Shown piece by piece: positions 41,401 through 51,100 of a stretch of DNA of 64,000 bases. The position numbers were made by a program, and so were the translations under genes. Within the stretch, counting starts at the first letter, position 1. Every line of letters starts with the position of its first letter. The DNA comes from Serinus canaria (taxonomy: Eukaryota; Chordata; Aves; Passeriformes; Fringillidae). The notes below the pieces were generated by a model. That model did no database searches, had not been told where the DNA came from, and saw only the letters and a list, made by a program, of their open reading frames with translations. Where the stretch lies: positions 94,097,990 to 94,161,989 of the forward strand of contig NC_066315.1 in NCBI RefSeq assembly GCF_022539315.1, read 5' to 3'.

Positions 41401-43559
41401 TAAGATCTACAGAACTTAGCGGGACAAGCTGCCTCTCTGACCCACAGAATTCAAGTGCTACATTTAGCAGGCACTCAGAAAAGACCCCAAGACTTTCACA
41501 AACACATGCTTTGAAGGACAGACTGTATTTCAATCAGTTGTTTTGCTGTGGCACACTGACTTGGCTTCCTGCAAGGTAGTTCACACAAACTCAATGCTTG
41601 CACTGACTTGTCTTAATGGAGGCTCTGCTCTGGAGCTGAGCCACCCCATGTCAGCTAAAAACACTGGCAGAACTGCTAAAGCACCACATGGGTCTTCACT
41701 TAGCTTGTGAGATTCCTTGCACAAAGTTTTGACTTGAAGAGAGCCAGTAACTACTGAGAAAAACAAACATAGGACTAAAGTTCAAAAACCAACCTCAGGG
41801 TGAGATCTGCATTTCTCCAAGGCATCTCCATAGATCTTATTGGGACTAGAAGAAGAGAATAGCTCTTTAAAAATCACATAGAACAAACCACCTGTAAGAG
41901 AAACATTAGATGCAATGAAAACTTCTCAAACCAGATGGAATTAATGAAAATTGTCTTCTGATAAAGAATGTAATTTAAAAAAATAACCTGTAACACCAAT
42001 TCCAACAAGCACCACAATAAAATAGGTGAAGTCTCTTCCAGCTTCTTTCACTGAAATTAAACAGAAAACAACACATAAATTACGACCTTGGATAATAACA
42101 CTTGTATGACCCTCTTACATGAATGTTCTTCTGTTAGTCTGCAGCTCAAATAACATTTAAGCAGAAGAAAAAATTCCAGTAATGGTTTCCATAATGCATC
42201 ATTGATGTAAAAGAGACCATGGAACATCTCTTATATTGTACAGGGCATGTTTTTATCTCTGTTAAACCTTATTACTTTGTTTGCCAGAGGTTTTCAAGAT
42301 CCAAAGTAGCAATTACTGCTAGTTTTTGGGCGCATGAGAGCCAGATTTTTCAGGAACTAATGAGGTATTTAGCACTGCAGTATTCATGCTACCACCTAAA
42401 CCCACAACCACTGAAATCCTTATGCAAAGAAAAGAAGTAAAAATAAAAAAGTAAAAGCTTATAAGTTGCACACTTATAAGCTTATTGTAAAATAACTGAT
42501 TTTATGAATTTGCAATTGACAGAACAATAAAAAGGGGAATATTAGACCAAAATAATTTTTTAACATAATTAACTGCTGTTTGTCTGATTAGACTTATCTT
42601 TCAATTTTGGTCTAAAGTACAAGCATCAGTATATAATGCAAAATAAGTCATAGGAGATTCTCTGTTTCAAAATATTGGAGTACTTGGAAAGAGACTACTA
42701 TCTTTTTGTGATAAAGTGTGCATTTCAGTGGAGTACAAGTTATGGAGGAAACATTAATAACTATTTCTCCTGCAGTCTTCTAATCAGTTGAAGGTGTTTT
42801 TCATAAGTCATTTCAAAGTACTCAAATTTTCTGTGGCTAATTATGTACGAACCACTTTTCACTGAATGAGACCAACTAAAGTGAAGGCAATCCACAAAGA
42901 AATTACCATCACATGTAGAGCTTTGACAATTTTGTTGGAGGCGTACTTATTTCAACAGCCGAACAGACAGGCTGCATGTGATAGGTTTTCCTTCTGAAAA
43001 GGAAAATGAGAGGCTATTATATCTTGTGCCTGATAATTACTTAGATCAACAGGCTGTTTAGAAGAGGTCATACAATTTATTCTGATCGTGCAATGCATAC
43101 ACAGAAATGTAACATCTGCTCCACACAATACGACGGGAAAAGAAACCAGCTTGGTGTGCTGAGAGTGTTTTTTATTTAATAGATACTTGATGTTTGGAAC
43201 TACAAAACTTTAGCTGCAGAAGGACCCCTCTCCAGCCCTTCGGAGCAGCACAGAGCATCCTCCGCCTTACCTTTCTGAGCCGCCGACACCAGCGTTTCCT
43301 CGTTGAGCGCCCTTTGCACGGACACATCTTTGCTATTGCCGCCAGATTTTGCAGCTTTCAGCCCTCCCGCCTGCGTCCCGAAGCTCCGACGGGCGGCCCC
43401 GAGCAGCAGCGGGGGCTGGTGCCGCCACCGCAGGCAGGAGCAGGACCGGGACCGGGCGCCGGCCCCCAGGAGCGCCCACCCGCGAGTGGCGAGCAGCCAG
43501 CGGCCCAGGCAGCCCCGCCCGAGGGAGGCGGGCAGTGTCCGGGGCAGAATGCCGGGCAT
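38350..43559 (-). CDS. TIMM21: TIMM21, mitochondrial inner-membrane import subunit Tim21 (complete, 6 coding exons)
   Basis: Tim21 is a single-pass protein of the mitochondrial inner membrane that docks the TIM23 presequence translocase to the TOM complex and, in vertebrates, also shuttles new subunits to respiratory-chain assembly intermediates. Joining 43559-43271, 42050-41988, 41891-41794, 40501-40428, 38642-38537 and 38442-38350 gives 723 nt, or 240 residues plus TAG. Every intron is GT-AG and every junction keeps phase. Residues 1-77 contain many Arg and no Asp or Glu, as in a matrix-targeting presequence, with an RRSFG stretch at 57-61. A hydrophobic helix lies at about 105-125. The intermembrane-space domain follows, with conserved [15 protein letters not shown] and [14 protein letters not shown] stretches. 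Human TIMM21 is 248 residues. The ATG at 43559 has G at -3; the frame is open a little further upstream, but only with non-ATG codons. It is divergent from FBXO15. Identity is near certain; the exact N-terminus is slightly less so. Confidence 0.95.
38537..38642 (-). CDS. TIMM21: TIMM21 coding exon 5
   Basis: This 106-nt exon encodes [20 protein letters not shown] and [12 protein letters not shown] of the intermembrane-space domain. The acceptor is TTTTAG and the donor GTATGT. Confidence 0.95.
38643..40427 (-). other. TIMM21: TIMM21 intron 4
   Basis: AT-rich intron of about 1.8 kb with GT-AG ends. I see no repeat family or RNA gene in it. Confidence 0.8.
40428..40501 (-). CDS. TIMM21: TIMM21 coding exon 4
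   Basis: This 74-nt exon encodes [20 protein letters not shown] followed by RQHV, a hallmark stretch of vertebrate Tim21. The acceptor is TTGTAG and the donor GTACCC. It ends after two bases of a Ser codon that is completed by exon 5. Confidence 0.95.
40502..41793 (-). other. TIMM21: TIMM21 intron 3
   Basis: Intron of about 1.3 kb with GT-AG ends. Apart from an A-rich tract near 40,805-40,815 nothing stands out. Confidence 0.8.
41794..41891 (-). CDS. TIMM21: TIMM21 coding exon 3
   Basis: This 98-nt exon encodes the end of the membrane helix and the start of the intermembrane-space domain, including [14 protein letters not shown] and [15 protein letters not shown]. The acceptor is TTACAG and the donor GTTGGT. 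It is separated from exon 2 by only 96 bp of intron. Confidence 0.95.
41988..42050 (-). CDS. TIMM21: TIMM21 coding exon 2
   Basis: This 63-nt exon carries [14 protein letters not shown] and most of the transmembrane helix. The acceptor is TTTCAG and the donor GTTATT. It starts on the second base of codon 97 and ends on the first base of Gly119. Confidence 0.95.
42051..43270 (-). other. TIMM21: TIMM21 intron 1
   Basis: Intron of about 1.2 kb with GT-AG ends, AT-rich up to the CpG-rich exon 1. Nothing is recognisable inside it. Confidence 0.8.
43271..43559 (-). CDS. TIMM21: TIMM21 coding exon 1
   Basis: This exon encodes residues 1-96 plus one base of codon 97. It holds the Arg-rich, acid-free presequence and ends in SAAQK, followed by a GTAAGG donor (minus strand, just below 43271). 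It lies in CpG-rich sequence, as expected of a first exon. The next exon supplies TG to complete Val97, which restores the family's [10 protein letters not shown] stretch. Confidence 0.93.
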
Positions 43560-44069
43560 GGCTCCCGCCGCCCTGCGAGGCACGGCCGGGGCAGGCCAGC
43601 CGAACGGAGAGTTTGTGCCGCTCGGTACCGCTCTCCCGGGGAGCCCTCGGGGAAGTGCCCGGGCAGCCTCCCGCTCCGATGGCCGCTGCTCCAGCTCGGG
43701 AGCCCGCCTGGACCTTTGCCGCCGGCGGCCGCCGCTGGCCGCTGTCCCGGCGGAAATGTTTAGGACGGCGGAGCAGCGAGCGGCGGCGGGCTCTGGGAGC
43801 GGTAGTTTGAGCGGGCTCCCTCTCCCGCCCGCCGCCGGGAGCGGCTCCCAGCGAGGTCACTACAGCGCCCGCCATGCCCAGCGCCGCCACAGCCACAGCC
43901 GCAGCCCGCCCTCCGCGGGCGGGGACCCCCGGCTCGATTGGGGGGGTGGGAAGGCGGGGAGGCTGCTCGCCGTGCCTGCGGTGCCGGTCACCCTTTTAAA
44001 TCTGTGTTTTCATTCATGTTTTTCTCGGTCTTGCACACGTACATGTGTTAAAGCGATGCAGTTAAGGTT
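43560..44069 (-). promoter_or_regulatory. TIMM21: TIMM21 side of the bidirectional CpG-rich promoter
   Basis: The sequence is very GC- and CpG-rich between the TIMM21 ATG and the CR1 insertion. It holds a GC box GGGCGGGG at 43917-43924, an inverted CCAAT (ATTGG) at 43937-43941, a G-run cluster at 43940-43959, and a minus-strand ACTACCGCTCCCAGA at 43806-43792 that resembles the ZNF143 promoter motif. These features fit a housekeeping CpG-island promoter. Transcription start sites cannot be placed from sequence. Confidence 0.7.
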
Positions 44070-44848
44070 TCCGCGGCTAGAGGGATTTGGACAGGCTAAA
44101 TCGATGGGCTGAGATCGACGGCATGAGGTTCAACAAGGCCAAGTGTCGGGTCCTGCTCACAACAACCCCAGGCATCGCTGGGGACCGAGTGGCTGGAAAG
44201 GTGCTGGTGGAAAAGGACCTGCGGGGGCCGATCGATGGCTGCTGAACGTGAGCCAGTGTGTGCCCAGGTGGTCAAAGCCAATGGCTTCCTGGCCTGTATC
44301 AAAACCAGTGTTGTCAGCAGAACTAGGGAGGAGATTGTCCCACTGCGCTTGGCACTGTTGAGGCCACACCTTGAGTACTGTGTTGAGTTTTGAAGCCCTC
44401 GATTTAAGGACATTGAGCTGCTGAAGCAGGCCCAGAGAAGGGCAATGGAACTGGTGAAGCTGGAGCACAAGTTTTATGAGGAGTGGCTGAGGGAGCTAGG
44501 GATGTTTAGCTTGAAGAAAAGGAGGCCCAGGGGGACTTCATCGCTGTACAAATCCCTGGAGGGAGGCTGTGGCCAGCTGGGAGTCTGTGTGACAAGAGGA
44601 AATGGCCTCAAGTTGTTCCAGGGGAGGTTTAGTTTGGATATTAAGAAGAATTTCTTCACAGAAAAGACGATTAGGCATTGGAAAAGGCTGCTCAAGGAGG
44701 TGGTGGAGCCACCGACCTGGGAGATTTTTAAGGAAAGATTGGAATTGGCGCTTAGTGCTGTGGTCTAATTTACATGGTGGTGTTTGGTCATAGGTTGGAC
44801 TAAGTAATCTCAGAGGTATTTTTCAACCTAATTAGTTCTATGATTCTG
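44070..44848 (+). mobile_element. CR1 LINE 3' fragment between TIMM21 and FBXO15
   Basis: The sequence follows the avian CR1 3' half: the end of the reverse-transcriptase frame, then a short 3' UTR ending in the CR1-type TTCTATGATTCTG at about 44836-44848. The last open segment (44445-44768) reads YEEWLRELGMFSLKKRRPRG and RGNGLKLFQGRFSLDIKKNF and ends at TAA. Upstream parts are broken by small deletions and by a TGA in place of Trp in FEF-like context near 44393, so the element is dead. It is 5'-truncated, as CR1 copies usually are, and sits in FBXO15 orientation in the CpG-rich interval. The left boundary is approximate. Confidence 0.93.
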
Positions 44849-45142
44849 AGGCGAGAACACAATGCCCGAGAGCTCCGAGCTCCCTCTGGGGCGGGAGAGG
44901 AGCCAGGATGCTCACGGCAGCAGCACTGCCGTTCTAACTCGGGGCGTTAACGCTTCTCGAGTACCGCGCACAGCCGTGCTCCCGCCCCGCCTTCCCGAGT
45001 CCGCGCCCCCGGGCACCGCCTCCTCATGCTGTCGCCGTCCCTCCCCGCCTCAGGGCGCACCGCGGGACGTGGACGCGCTTGTTCCTCCCCTGCCCTCCCC
45101 GCTGGGGGTGCGAGGCCGCCGCTGTCCCGCGGCGCAGCGGCC
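44849..45142 (+). promoter_or_regulatory. FBXO15: FBXO15 proximal promoter and 5' UTR (CpG-rich)
   Basis: A CpG-rich stretch lies directly between the CR1 end and the FBXO15 start codon, with an inverted GC-box run CCCGCCCCGC at 44981-44990. No TATA box is evident. It is probably the other half of a once-continuous CpG island. The transcription start is unknown. Confidence 0.65.
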
Positions 45143-45162
45143 ATGGCGACGGGCCGTGGCAG
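45143..45162 (+). CDS. FBXO15: FBXO15 coding exon 1
   Basis: A 20-nt coding segment encodes MATGRG plus AG of codon 7 (Arg), followed by a GTAACC donor. The short N-terminal peptide and strong Kozak context support this start. Confidence 0.88.
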
Positions 45163-48100
45163 GTAACCGCGGGCGCGCCGAACGGGGCTCTGCCGGCCCG
45201 GGGCTGCCTGCTCGGCCTTCTTCACCTTTTCCGGGGAGGGTGGTTTGCTGTTTTCCCTCAGCTCCCGTTGCTCCTCTGGGAAACTTTGTTCACTTGCTCC
45301 ACGACTCTGGTTTCTAGCTCTTGACTCTTCACGGCGAGGGCTGTGGCCATGGTGCTTTCCTCTCCTCTTCCTGCCCCTGGCCCTAAGGACACCTTGCACC
45401 GGGACAACGCTGGTGTTGCAGGTGCACGGAGGCCTGAGTTTAACGCTTTATTTTTTGTCTGGGAAGGGGAGCTTAGACTTCGGTATGTTCTTCTGCTTGG
45501 AGGAGGTGCTATAATGAGAATACACAAAATTAGCTTAATGGCTACTTTATGTGTGTTCCGGGTGCTTAGGCCTTTGTAATAAATAAGAGGGTTTCACTGT
45601 GGAAGGTGTGAACACCCTAGTTCTTACAGTACTGGTTCAGCTTTCAAAATTTTCAAAAGCATTAGTCTGAGAGGCAAAGTTGAGAAAGCAGAATTTTCTG
45701 CTAACCTATTTCTTCAGCGCAGAAATAATAATTTCTTCAGCGCAGGTTTCAGCGCAGTTTCATTTCCCCTTGTTTGTTGTTGTTGTTGGTTGTTTGTTTG
45801 TTTGCTTTTAACCTGTAAATGGATTGGAGTAATCCTTTTAAAAAGACTGAAATTGTTAGCTGAGGGAACAAAACCCAACCAGCCCATGTCAAAACATTAT
45901 TGTTATTTTTGTTTATCCCCAGATACACTTAAAAAGGTGGAGGAGACAAGTGTTATCCCTACTTAAAACTTTGTTTATGTTATTTGAAATGTTTCTTGAA
46001 AGACAATTGTTTGCTGACCATCAAAAAACCAGGGCACATTGCAAGTATTATAGGGTGTGAAAATGAAAATACTGGTACAAAACCAAGCCACACAGGTTGA
46101 AAGCTAATGAGAAAGCAGTTGAAGTTGTGCTTCTTACATAAGATCATCTTAGTGGTTCTAGAAGTTTCTAAAGAGGGGGTGTAACAGCTGTCATTGATTT
46201 TTATCTTAGGCTTATCTGCCCAAGCTGTGTCAGTGCAATGTAAAAGCATTCTGTTAATGCTAATTTAAAATCTTAGCACACACAGTACTTGAAAAGTAAT
46301 TTATGGGTTGGGTTTGCTGTTTGTTTCTTCACACCTTGAGAATATTTTTGTTTTGGAAGATGCAAAAGTTTTGCAGTTTTTTTTTAAATTGAAGCTTACA
46401 AAAACAATAGCTGTTACATTAAAGTTTTCAAGGCATGTGTGGGCAAAATGTTTCTTTCCTCAGATATTTCTCCCTAGGGTGAAGAAGTGTGGGGGGGTGG
46501 GGGGTGTTTTAAATGAGCAAGAAGGACTATGCAGGCTATGCAGGTTATGGTTGTCCAAGGTAGTGTGTTTTAAAATCCAGAATCCAGGTTCTTTTCTGAT
46601 TTAGTCCTGTGGCTGGAGTTGTGTCCCTGTAGAGTATGCCCAAACTCTCTGCTTTCAGCATGGATTCAGGGCAGAATAGCCTGGGATGTGCTGCCCTGAA
46701 ACATACAGAAGTGATAGCTCTGCTGCTGTTGAACTCAACTTGTGTCTCTAGAGCCCTTTAACGGCAGTTTGTTAGTGCCTCATCATCTAGGAGTTCTTGA
46801 TAATGATACATGAGTGAAACACTTGTTTGATCTCCAGGTTGTAAGACTACTTTTTTGTAGTTGATAATTTAGTTGGTCTATCAGTGATTGGCACCCAAGC
46901 TGAAATGTGAATGTCTTTTTGTTAAGCTTATAATAATTCTCAGTAAAATGTCTTGGATTGCCTTTTTTAAATTTTTTTTTACATAGCCCAGTTGGCAATG
47001 TAGACCAGAGTTGTTAATTTATTTTGATTTTATTTTTCTTTGAGCATGAATCAATCTTAAATCAAAACCAGTAGGCATTAAATGTATATGGTACCCATAT
47101 AGTTTAAAATTAGCTATTTCCCCCTCCAATATGGATTGGTTGCCTAGAAACCCAGAGCTGGTTTGGCCAGGTGTTGGAAATCTGCTGGCAATTTAAAACA
47201 TCAAAAATGCAGTGAATGGGGAGCTCTGCCTGCATGGTGGCATCAGTGGGTATGAAGTGTAAGGATTTGGTTTAAGATTGACACTCTGTCTCCATATTTC
47301 TCTGTGTATTAATGACAGTATTTGTTTGCAATTAGAGCTTACAAAGTCCTTCCTATCAGAAAACTTGGAAAAATGTATAAGTGGTTGGATTGTAAGAATT
47401 TGTGTTAGAGATATGCAAAGTTCCTTTCTTTTCTATCCAAATTGTGATGTGGAACACAGGGTTGAGGTATTTGATATATTTACAGTTCTGCACAGAAGGG
47501 GATGCTGGGTGGAAAATCCACAGAGCCAGCAAATCCACATCAGCTATCAAAATGTTTTGCTATTTTATACATTTTAGCTAAGGATTTTCATTTGCTACAA
47601 GTTACATAATTCTCTTATTAATTAGTTCTCTATCTTCTGTTGGATAATGATTCCCTTGCTTCTCATGCTAATTTGCATGCTTAGTCTATCTTTTTTGAGC
47701 CAGTGAGTTTCTTGGGTCAGTGATCACAATCTCACATTTCTGGAAGCTGGAGCTAATTTCAGTACAATTGCTGAATTGGCTTTAATAGTTTCTTCCTTAT
47801 CTTGGGAGTTGTTCCAGGTATCCTTGTGGCCTGTAAATTCTGCATTCTTTGTGTCCACTAGCAGTGGCCATCCTTCTTCCCAAGCTTTGTCAACCTCCCC
47901 CTAGGTCTGAAGCACGTCAAGCCCTAAACCTTAACAAAGCAATTCTACCAACGAGTAATTTCTCTGTCTAACATCTGGACATCTTAGAGATTGTTAGCTG
48001 CCCTCAGTTTAATGGATTTGTTTCTTCCTGTCTATGCAGGTAAACAGCATAGTATAGTATGAAAGTATACAAATTCTTTTTGAACCACAACAGTTTCTGA

Positions 48101-51100
48101 GGAAGTTTCAAGGTATTGTTATTATCTGGTATCTTTTAATAACTTAGTAGATTTGGGTGGCTCAGAAATGTCTCTGGATTAATGTTGTGAGACAGCAGAT
48201 TAATCAGTGAGTTTGACTTGCTTCAGGGGCCTCAGTGGAGCTTGGTTGTGGTGGCCAAGCAGTGGTGCTGCTGTATAAGGATAATAGATCTCTACTGGAT
48301 TCAAACTGATTTGGGGGAACACTTATTCCCTTTGCCTGCTGTGAGAGATCTATCACAGGATTGACAGCTGTGAGTTTAAATCTGAATCTTCCTCATGCCA
48401 GGTATTTTAACTTGGGTGTAATTGTTCAAGTAATAATGGTTGCCCTGTGATGTATTCCCTGCATCCTGTGTTGGTTGCAATATTGTGTCTAGGTGTGCGC
48501 AGTATGTGTATTTCTTCATTTTGTGAATATGTGACTCTTAACAGCTTTTCCTTCTTACAAGTAGGTTAAAGACCTTTGCTGCCAGGACTGGGGAATGTTC
48601 TGAAACTGTAAATGCTGGAATTAAAAGTCTGTACTTGACAGCTCCCGTAAAACCAAAACCAAGGGTGCGCTTTGAGAGGTGAGTATGTCTTTATGTCAGG
48701 AGCAAGAGTGGAAGTCCCCCTGTAAGCTGTCTTTTGACTGCTTGCAGTAATTATATTCGTATCTTGGAGATTTCTAGTCAGATACTCTGAGTTGAAAAGA
48801 TTTGCTTTCCTGGCTTACTTTAGGATTCTGTGTTCACTTGCTAATGTTTTCTGGCATGGTTCTCTTTTGTGTTCTTTTCTAAGTTCATAAGGAATATGTA
48901 CATTTTCCAAGGCATGTGAAGCCTTCAGCAACTCCTTTGCTAGTCATGGGTAATGTTGTTACTTGAGTATAAAAATTGTTATTTTTTTCCTTCAATGAAA
49001 GCCAGTTTGGAATTAGACTTCTGTTTCTCTTGGTTATTGGTTGCCTTTAAGTGGATCTTAGTGAGATCTTAGAGAGGCTGAGAATGGTGGATTGGGATGA
49101 GGGGGGAGGAATAAGTGGCTATTGCATATTTGCTACAAGGTAAATGTTTCTCTTCCTGTTTGACGGTGAAAAGGCACTTTCAATATAATTGTGAGATGTT
49201 TTCTTTTTGAAAATTAATTACATTTTCACACAAAAAAACCCCTAAGAATATGTTACTTGAAAAAGTAATTAGTTTTCCTTGTTCTATACATTTGATAACT
49301 TCCTGTGTATTGATTTCTCTGTTTTGCATTGTATGGCCAGTTTAGGATCTCAGTGCTGTCAGACAGGTGTAATGGTGAGAGAAAAAAAGAAAAAAAAATC
49401 TTTCAGCTTCCTTCAAAGGAAAAAGCAATCAGTTATAAATTCTGGATCAAGTGTATTATTTTAGCTAATCTGCAGCTTTTTAAGGTATCACTTCTAAATT
49501 ATCTCTGGAATGAGTGCACTAACTGCTTTGGGCTTACAGTATATGAATTATTTCACATAATAACAGTGCTAGTTTTGGCATGTTACTTCTATGTCAATGC
49601 AACTAAGATTCTGAATTTAATGCAAACACTGAGGTATTGGCATTATATGCTACCCTTTAAAGCTCTCTGCTTCTGAAATAGTGTTATGAATCAACAAGTG
49701 TTGCAAATAACCCAGTAGTAAAAGGACAAGAGGCACAGCTGGGGTATTGACTTTCAAAGCACCTTTTATTTTCAGTGGTGATTTTGATGTGACCATACTC
49801 AATGCTCAAGGAAATTAGGCTACAGAATGCATGTATTTTAAACTCTGTGCAGTTATGAGGTACTGCTCAAATGGTATGAGGTTCTTGTCTGTTAATGCAG
49901 AAATCACATTGGCTCATCTCCAGGGTATGTTCTGCTTGCCATGCTTAGACTGGCACCTGCATTTCAGGCAGTCTAAGACCCATGAGCATGTACAGTTTGA
50001 AGATTATGATGAGGTAGAGCATGATCTTGCTGTTAGACTAGGACATTTCTGTCCTGGTGCTTCCTGGCACCTGCCACCACAGTCAAAAGGGAGAGTGAAT
50101 ATATCTGCAGTTTTGCAATGCTGTTGGTTATGGTAAAATCATGGTACAAGCAGTAAGAAACTGAAGCAAAACAAGGTAGTTTCATGTCAAACACAGTCAA
50201 AGTTAACAAAGTCTTATGAAAGTTACCTAACTTTTCAGGTAATTGTGCTGTGCCACTTGAATAAGTTGTGATGAATTATTGTAGGCAAATGCCACATACC
50301 AGAGAGTGAAATTAGAACCCAAACTTCACAGTTTATTTCTTCGGGTGATTTTTGATTCATCTGTTTACAACCGGCTGGTTTTCATGTCTTCTGTTTCTGT
50401 CTGGTTTGAAATTAAAATTCTCTGCCATTGTAATTTCTGGAGTTTGCAGGCATGTCTAATAGCATTCATTTTTCTTTTATTTTCCAGCATGCCATCAGAA
50501 ATGCTGCTGAAGATATTTTCCTATTTAGATGCTGTGTCCCTATTGGCTGTTGGTTGTGTGAATAAGCGCTTCCATGAGCTGGCCAATGACAAGTAAGGAA
50601 GAGGGAAGGTCTCAGTTGTGCAGTAGTTGTGTTTACCTGAATTATGAGTCCTTCTAATTTAGTTTCTCTGATGCCAGAGCACTGATGCATGCACCTACGG
50701 GCAGTTACTCTGCCGAAGTTCCCCTGAATATCCCACAGCATGTGTTGCATGGAATTCTAGCTGTGCAGGGCCTGTGTTTAATGGCAGTTAAGAGGCAAAA
50801 ACTAAATCCAGTGCTTTGAAATGCTGCTATCACTTATTTTTTGTTTTAAAATTTCTGTTTGTTTTCACATGGACCTGTGTCACAGACATGTTTTATGAAC
50901 AATCCTTCCTTAGGATTTTTTCTCCTGAGAAGCCGAGAGGCCTCAGAAACAAAAACCATAATTATCTGCTGCTGTAGAATGTAACAGGTGGATCTGTGAT
51001 TGGTCTCATGTGGTTGTTTCTAATTAATGGCCAATCACAGTCCAGCTGTCTAGACTGTCTTGGTCAGTCACAAGATTTTATTATCATTCCATTCTCTGCT

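Noticed and set aside
43194..44112. Long overlapping open frames on both strands (up to 269 codons) over the TIMM21 first exon and promoter
   Set aside because: They come from GC-rich, stop-poor CpG-island sequence. Only the minus-strand frame that splices into the Tim21 exons has family similarity and intact phase.
44445..44768. Intact 107-codon frame upstream of FBXO15
   Set aside because: It is the C-terminal end of the CR1 reverse-transcriptase frame, not a host gene; the element is 5'-truncated and broken upstream.
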